Positions 59,036 through 64,000 of a stretch of 64,000 nucleotides of DNA are shown here, piece by piece. Below the pieces are notes generated by a model that was not told the DNA's origin, made no database searches, and saw only the letters and a list, made by a program, of their open reading frames with translations. The position numbers were made by a program, and so were the translations under genes. The stretch covers positions 57,615,301-57,679,300 of the forward strand of contig CP136061.1 of assembly GCA_032622095.1 (NCBI GenBank), given 5' to 3'. Positions within the stretch are counted from its first letter, which is position 1, and every line of letters begins with the position of its first letter. The DNA is from Siphonodentalium dalli. Lineage: Eukaryota > Mollusca > Scaphopoda > Gadilida > Siphonodentaliidae.

Positions 59036-61098
59036 TTTTAGCTCAACTTTACTTTGTAAAGTTTGAGCTATTGCCATGGCTTTGTCGTCCGTCGTCCGTG
59101 TGTACGTGTGTGCGTGTGTACGTGTGTACGTAAGGCGTCAACAATGCAGTCTACAGGTCGTACCTTTGGTCGGATCATTATGAAATTTGTCATAGCTGTT
59201 GACATCAACATTTAGACCAGAATGATTAATTTTGGGGTCATTCGGTAAAAAAAACATGGCCGCCAGTGGCCATCTTGCATTTCAAAATTCAATCCATTAG
59301 CACGGGCTACAGGGCGTACTGTTTGTCTGATCGTCATGAAATTTGTCATGGATGTTAATATTGACATGTAGATGGGAACGAGTAATTTTGGGGTCATTCG
59401 GCCCAAAAACATGGCCGCCAGCAGCCATCTTGGATTTTACTCTTTGTATGACTAAATTCTTTAGCACGGGCTACAGGTCGTACTTTTAGTCTGATCATCA
59501 TAAAATTTGTCAAGAATGTTAATAATGACATGTAGATGGGAACGAGTCATTTTGGGGTCATTCGGCCAAAAAACATGGCCGCCAGCAGGCATCTTTGATT
59601 TCACTCTTTGTATGACTAAATCCTTTAGCACGGGCTACAGGTCGTACCTTTAGTCCGATCATCATAAAATTTGTCATGGCTGTTGAAATTGGAATGTAGA
59701 TGGGAACGAGTCATTTTGGGGTCATTCGGACAAAAAACATGGCCGCCAGCGGCCATCTTGGATTTCAAAATTCAATCCATTAGCACGGGCCACAGGTCGT
59801 ACTGTTGGTCTGATCATCATGAAATTTGTCATGGATGTTAATATTGACATGTAGATGGGAACGAGTAATTTTGGGGTCATTCGGCCAAAAAACATGGCGG
59901 CCAGCAGCCTTCTTGGATTTTACTCTTTGTATGACTAAATTCTTTAGCACGGGCTACAGGTCGTACCTTTAGTCTGATCATCATCAAATTTGTCATGGAT
60001 GTTAATATTGACATGTAGATGGGAACGAGTAATTTTGGGGTCATTCGGCCAAAAAACATGGTCGCCAGCAGCCATCTTGGATTTTACTCTTTGTATGACT
60101 AAATCCTTTAGCACGGGCTACAGGTTGTACATTTAGTCTGATCATCATAAAATTTGTCGTGAATGTTAATAATGACATGTAGATGGGAACGAGTCATTTT
60201 GGGGTCATTCGGCAGAAAAACATGGCCGCCAGCAGCCATCTTTGATTTTACTCTTTGTATGACTAAATCCTTTAGCACGGGCTACAGGTCGTACCTTTAG
60301 TCTGATCATCATAAAATTTGTCATGGCTGTTGAAATTGGAATGTAAATGGGAACGAGTAATTTTGGGGTCATTCGGCAGAAAAACATGGCCGCCAGCAGC
60401 CATCTTTGATTTTACTCTTTGTATGACTAAATCCTTTAGCACGGGCTACAGGTCGTACATTTAGTCTGATCATCATAAAATTTGTCATGGCTGTTGAAAT
60501 TGGAATGTAAATGGGAACGAGTCATTTTGGGGTCATTCGGACAAAAAACATGGCCGCCAGTGGCCATCTTGGATTTCAAAATTTAATCCATTAGCATGGG
60601 CCACAGGTCGTACTGTTCGTCTGATCATCATGAAATTTGTCATGGTTGTTAATATTGGATTTTACTCTTTGTATGACTAAATTCTTTAGCATGGGCTACA
60701 GGTCGTACCTTTAGTCTGATCATCATAAAATTTGTCATAGATGTTAATAATGACATGTAGATGGGAACGAGTCATTTTGGTGTCATTCGGCTAAAAAACA
60801 TGGCTGCCAGCAGCCATCTTGGATTTTACTCTTTGTATGACTAAATTCTTTAGCATAGGCTACAGGTCGTACCTTTAGTCTGATCGTCATAAAATTTGTC
60901 ATGGATGTTAACGATGACATGTAGATGGGATACAATCATTTTTGGGTCATTCGGCCGAAAACATGGCCGCCAGCAGCCATCTTGGATTTTACTTTTCTCT
61001 TCATGTCTATAAACTAGTATTAGACATTCAACTTTCCACATTCCTAATCGCTCCATTGACTGTAATACATTAAATTATTCCCTTTCCAAGTTGAGCTA
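59036..61098. repeat. roughly 160-bp tandem array, second block
   Basis: Cap TTTTAGCTCAACTTTACTTT ... AAAGTTTGAGCTATTGCCAT at 59036, then about eleven units, and a closing fragment CCAAGTTGAGCTA at about 61098. ACATGGCCGCC landmarks are spaced 154, 165, 164, 154, 164, 164, 164, 164, about 250 and 163 bp. Two unit types alternate (ending TTTCAAAATTCAATCC or TTTTACTCTTTGTATG). Minus-strand 60-codon frames are repeat translations. Confidence 0.85.
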
Positions 61099-61099
61099 C

Positions 61100-61670
61100 A
61101 GTGTCATTGACACTTTCATTGGACTTAAAAATAGGCCTAAGAAACAATAAATACTATACCCAACCCACCTAAATTCTTGTCCCTCCATGGTCGAAATACG
61201 TGTTGATCATCGTGTAAGTTTAGACGTAAATCAAGTCTGAACTGCCCCGAGGACAACATACCAGACATTAGTCTAGAAATAAGGCTAAGATCCATACTGG
61301 CATTCCCCTTATATTACTTGTATATTGTTGTATGGTATTACCTCACCTCATTCGAAAGCACAGGATGTGTTATTAGCTGTCGCATAAATTAATACTAGGG
61401 TAATTGTAGAACTCAGTTATTCACAAAATCCATATCTGACTGGAACCAACCCATATAAAAATACTATAGTTGTAGCGCCAGGTTTTAAAGTAATTTACGA
61501 CAGGTATAACCATAGTCCATACGTATTTGTAAATATGGAACAGCAATAACACTACTTCTGGGAACAAGCGTGTAATAAATTCAGAAATTAACAAACAATA
61601 ATATAAAAAAAATAATGAGAGTTATTTCCAGAAGAAGCTGGAAGAAGTGATTTTAAAGAGGTTGTATCAG
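61100..61670. other. no supported gene
   Basis: No exon-like frame or clear repeat boundary. Confidence 0.4.
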
Positions 61671-61878
61671 AGTATATCCTGTTTCATCGGGTTTTACCAA
61701 CTAGAGTATAATTTACTTGAGTATGTTCTGATTTACATGGGTTTTAACCATGTTCCGTTTCAGCAGTATGTTATACGAGAGTAAAGCGGGTACAGCAATG
61801 CGTCGCGTCAGAACTACTGTTCTATATCTCCATGCATATTTTCATTTTTGTGGGAAATCGAGTTTTAAAGTTTTGATA

Positions 61879-61906
61879 CCCCCCCCCCCCCCCCCCCCCC
61901 CCCCCT
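61879..61906 (+). repeat. C homopolymer, 28 bp
   Basis: Unbroken run of C; a 69-codon plus frame crossing it as poly-Pro is not credible. Confidence 0.9.
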
Positions 61907-62304
61907 CGGTTCACATGTTCTCATTTTGTTTTGGAAGATATAGTACACAGCGGGTATGATAGCTGGTGTAAAAATACTATTATATGACGAATTTCGAGAC
62001 AAAACATGATATCTTTGGTGTAATCACGAAAAAACACTTCAATGGAGATAGGACAATTTGTGTAACATTTTCCGTTTTTTCCTTGCTATGGTGATTTTTT
62101 TTTAAATCATATAAACGTTCAAAAATCCCAAATCACGCCATTTTATATGTTATTTTAACCAATAATTATCCTAGAAATAAGATGTTCATATATATCTAGG
62201 AGTGAGAAAGCATTATTTCCAACTAGTCACTTCGCTGGCACTCTGCCAAGTTCGGGTTCCATTGCTTTCGTGGCTTTTTTGCTAAATGAATATAAATATA
62301 TGGA

Positions 62305-62433
62305 TTAACTGTCATGTGGACTGTTTTTATGGAGATGTAACCACGAGGTGAGTGGTCATAACTTTTACACAAGTTATGACCATTCACCTCGCGGTTACTT
62401 CTCCATAAAAACAGTCCACATTATGACCGTTAA
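62305..62433. mobile_element. MITE-D foldback, longer copy
   Basis: TTAACTGTCATGTGGACTGT ... AGGTGAGTGGTCATAACTT and its inverse, ending TTATGACCGTTAA. Arms pair almost fully around TTTTACACAAG near 62365. Confidence 0.8.
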
Positions 62434-62449
62434 TCCTTATATAGGCCTA

Positions 62450-62724
62450 TGTATGCCCTGTTTCACCAGTATTTTACGAGACTATTTAATGTGGGGTACA
62501 TCATGCCTTTACATGACAAGGTTGTGTCCTTTTCATATGGGCTTACATGGATTTTACCAGGATATATAATTGCTTACCTGATTTACTAATGTTACCGTGC
62601 AGAGTAGAGCCTGGTATACCATGGTTTACCGGGCCTTTACCAAAGTGTTTTATACGGGACATATATAATATAAGCCCGTCCTGTAAAAGCCAGATTTGGT
62701 CACTAGGACGTAACCACTACAGAT
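62450..62724 (+). repeat. TTTTACCAG-word repeat joined to the 24853-24905 repeat
   Basis: Degenerate words (ATGTGGGGTACATCATGCCT, GATTTTACCAGGATATA, GAGCCTGGTATACCATGG) run into CCCGTCCTGTAAAAGCCAG ... ACCACTACAGATAC, which matches the reverse of 24853-24905. Confidence 0.55.
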
Positions 62725-63477
62725 ACAGAAGGGCTTTCAATGAAATGTCAAACGGTGATGTTCGCATTTTCCCTATTATTTACCGTACGAGACGAGAGGG
62801 CGAGACGCAAGATATATCTGCATGTATATATATGTACCGGTACTAGTATACTGCATAGTATCATTGCACCCTTTCATGTCCAGGGGATATTTCACTGTCC
62901 TGGAAATGTCGGAAATTGTACCATCGAGTTCCCGATACAAACCTGGTAGGCCCTATACGCCTGATATTGATGGTACAGAATATCGATCAACATCCCCCTA
63001 ATGAGCCCATGCAGGTCATTGCAAGCTGAGTCGAAACAAAATTTTCATGAATGGAGCTGCGGGTATATTTAACAACGTTAGAATGCTCTCTACGTGATAC
63101 ATGTTTTTGCTGTTGTCGCGGTTTTGGAATCTGATGTGTCGAACAATAGGTATATTGGTATTTCATCCACACACCTTTATATGTGGCAAAGATCGATGGA
63201 GCGACAAGTTGCTCGCCGTAGAACTTTTAAAAAGCCCAGCATGGACCTCAAGTCCTCAATGTGTTACTGTTGAGTGTTATACATTTTACCATTGGTAGTG
63301 ATCTTGTGTATGTATTCTCCCTCAGCCCCCTATATTGTGATAGTTGGCCTACATCATGTTCCGTAAAACGTTGTCCAACGAACGCAAGACACAATCCGGA
63401 GTTACGTCCAACGCCGTTCCGCCGATTTGCTACATTTTTTACTTCCTCATTTTTAATTTTTCGAAAAATAATAAGAA
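62725..63477. other. upstream of a possible gene start
   Basis: Less repetitive and somewhat richer in CG than most of the window. Overlapping frames on both strands (62987-63172, 63248-63499) look like shadows. Could hold a promoter and 5' UTR for the ORF at 63478, but no element is defined. Confidence 0.3.
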
Positions 63478-63596
63478 TGTCTGACAGCGAAGAAAGCATG
63501 CCTCCGCCTCTAACGAAGCAGCGAGTGGTTCATGCGATGCAAACTGAGTCAGGGGATGATCTGGTACAACATTTTATTACAAATCACAATATACAT
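63478..63596 (+). CDS. possible first coding exon, unknown protein
   Basis: ATG after TAAGA opens MSDSEESMPPPLTKQRVVHA and continues ...ESGDDLVQHFITNHN. An acidic MSDSEE start with mixed polar sequence looks like the N-terminus of a soluble, perhaps nuclear, protein. ACAT/GTAATT at 63597 is a weak donor; unspliced, the frame stops at 63612-63614. I do not recognise the protein. A longer frame upstream from 63261 lacks credible composition. Confidence 0.3.
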
Positions 63597-63614
63597 GTAA
63601 TTGGCGTTCAATGA

Positions 63615-64000
63615 AAATTATTGAACCGAAGATTGCAGTGTCCTATATTCGAGCTATATTCTCGGTAACAAAGAATTTTAAGAAATGTTGTTTGACGAAT
63701 GACGTTGTTTCGTCCTCCGACGAAAGTAGAATCTGTTTGCAAAAGTTGGAATTAGGATTACTGTTACACTACATTCAATAATAATATGCATAAATAAACA
63801 TACTCACAAAATAGAGGCACATAAATGGGTACTGCGTTATGCAGTAGGTCCCTAGATTTGCGTACTTTGCAAATATTTTTTTTATAATTAATTTCCGAAA
63901 TCTGATGGGTTTGTTTGCTTAGTGAATCATAGTGATACTTAGAGGATGAAGCCTAACTAACATTACGTGATTTCTGATCCATAAAGTAAGAGGATTATCT
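63615..64000. other. no feature seen
   Basis: AT-rich sequence to the window edge; would be intron 1 if the 63478 exon is real. Confidence 0.3.

Overview
This is a eukaryotic, AT-rich, repeat-laden genomic window. I read it as lophotrochozoan and most probably a bivalve mollusc. The reasons are two metazoan genes, one split by 4-7 kb GT-AG introns, abundant TACATGTA-like words, and repeat families with a palindromic cap (AGCTCACCTGAG..., TTTAGCTCAACTTTAC..., ATGCCCCCGACTTG...) of a kind I associate with bivalve genomes. The taxonomic call is inference. No prokaryotic operon, CRISPR array, rRNA or genuine tRNA gene is visible.

Only two genes can be named with confidence. (1) On the minus strand, 16675-19779 is one uninterrupted 1034-codon frame for a PH-C2 inositol-3,4-bisphosphate 4-phosphatase (INPP4 family) with the CX5R active site CKSAKDR. 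It is probably an intact retrocopy. A small upstream frame spliced across a 65-nt intron appears to end in an ATGA overlap with its start codon. (2) On the plus strand, five exons between 24571 and 44925 encode NUS1 (Nogo-B receptor), the regulatory subunit of the cis-prenyltransferase that makes dehydrodolichyl diphosphate. The exons were found by homology and splice sites. The last canonical junction (40325/44834) is one base out of frame although both flanking exons are well conserved. A possible first exon of an unknown gene lies at 63478-63596, and a weaker possible exon at 57282-57372.

The remaining sequence is mostly mobile or repetitive. 1-16.5 kb: dispersed repeats, a 1.39-kb element whose ends are inverted arrays of a 23-bp unit (6446-7837), nested TTAA elements (8380-9379) and a palindrome-capped repeat split by a SINE (about 11760-12980). 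20-24.5 kb: minisatellite and composite repeats, including a fresh 306-bp tandem duplication. NUS1 introns: a MULE remnant with minisatellite-like termini (25812-27246), two hAT-like elements with 8-bp target duplications (29888-31036 and 36652-37667), a roughly 160-bp tandem array (31296-35280) split by a PIF/Harbinger-like element with a TTA duplication (33405-35087), and many foldback MITEs. 44.9-57.3 kb: dense hairpin MITEs of at least five families, several nested. 58-64 kb: a SINE, a second 160-bp array (59036-61098), homopolymer tracts and a possible gene start.

The two named genes act in different pathways (phosphoinositide turnover; dolichol synthesis for N-glycosylation) and their adjacency has no obvious functional meaning. 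Both have a hairpin-forming MITE immediately downstream of the stop codon. I found no convincing new biological system. The points most worth checking are the tandem-array-ended transposons, the INPP4 retrogene with its upstream frame, and the NUS1 junction.
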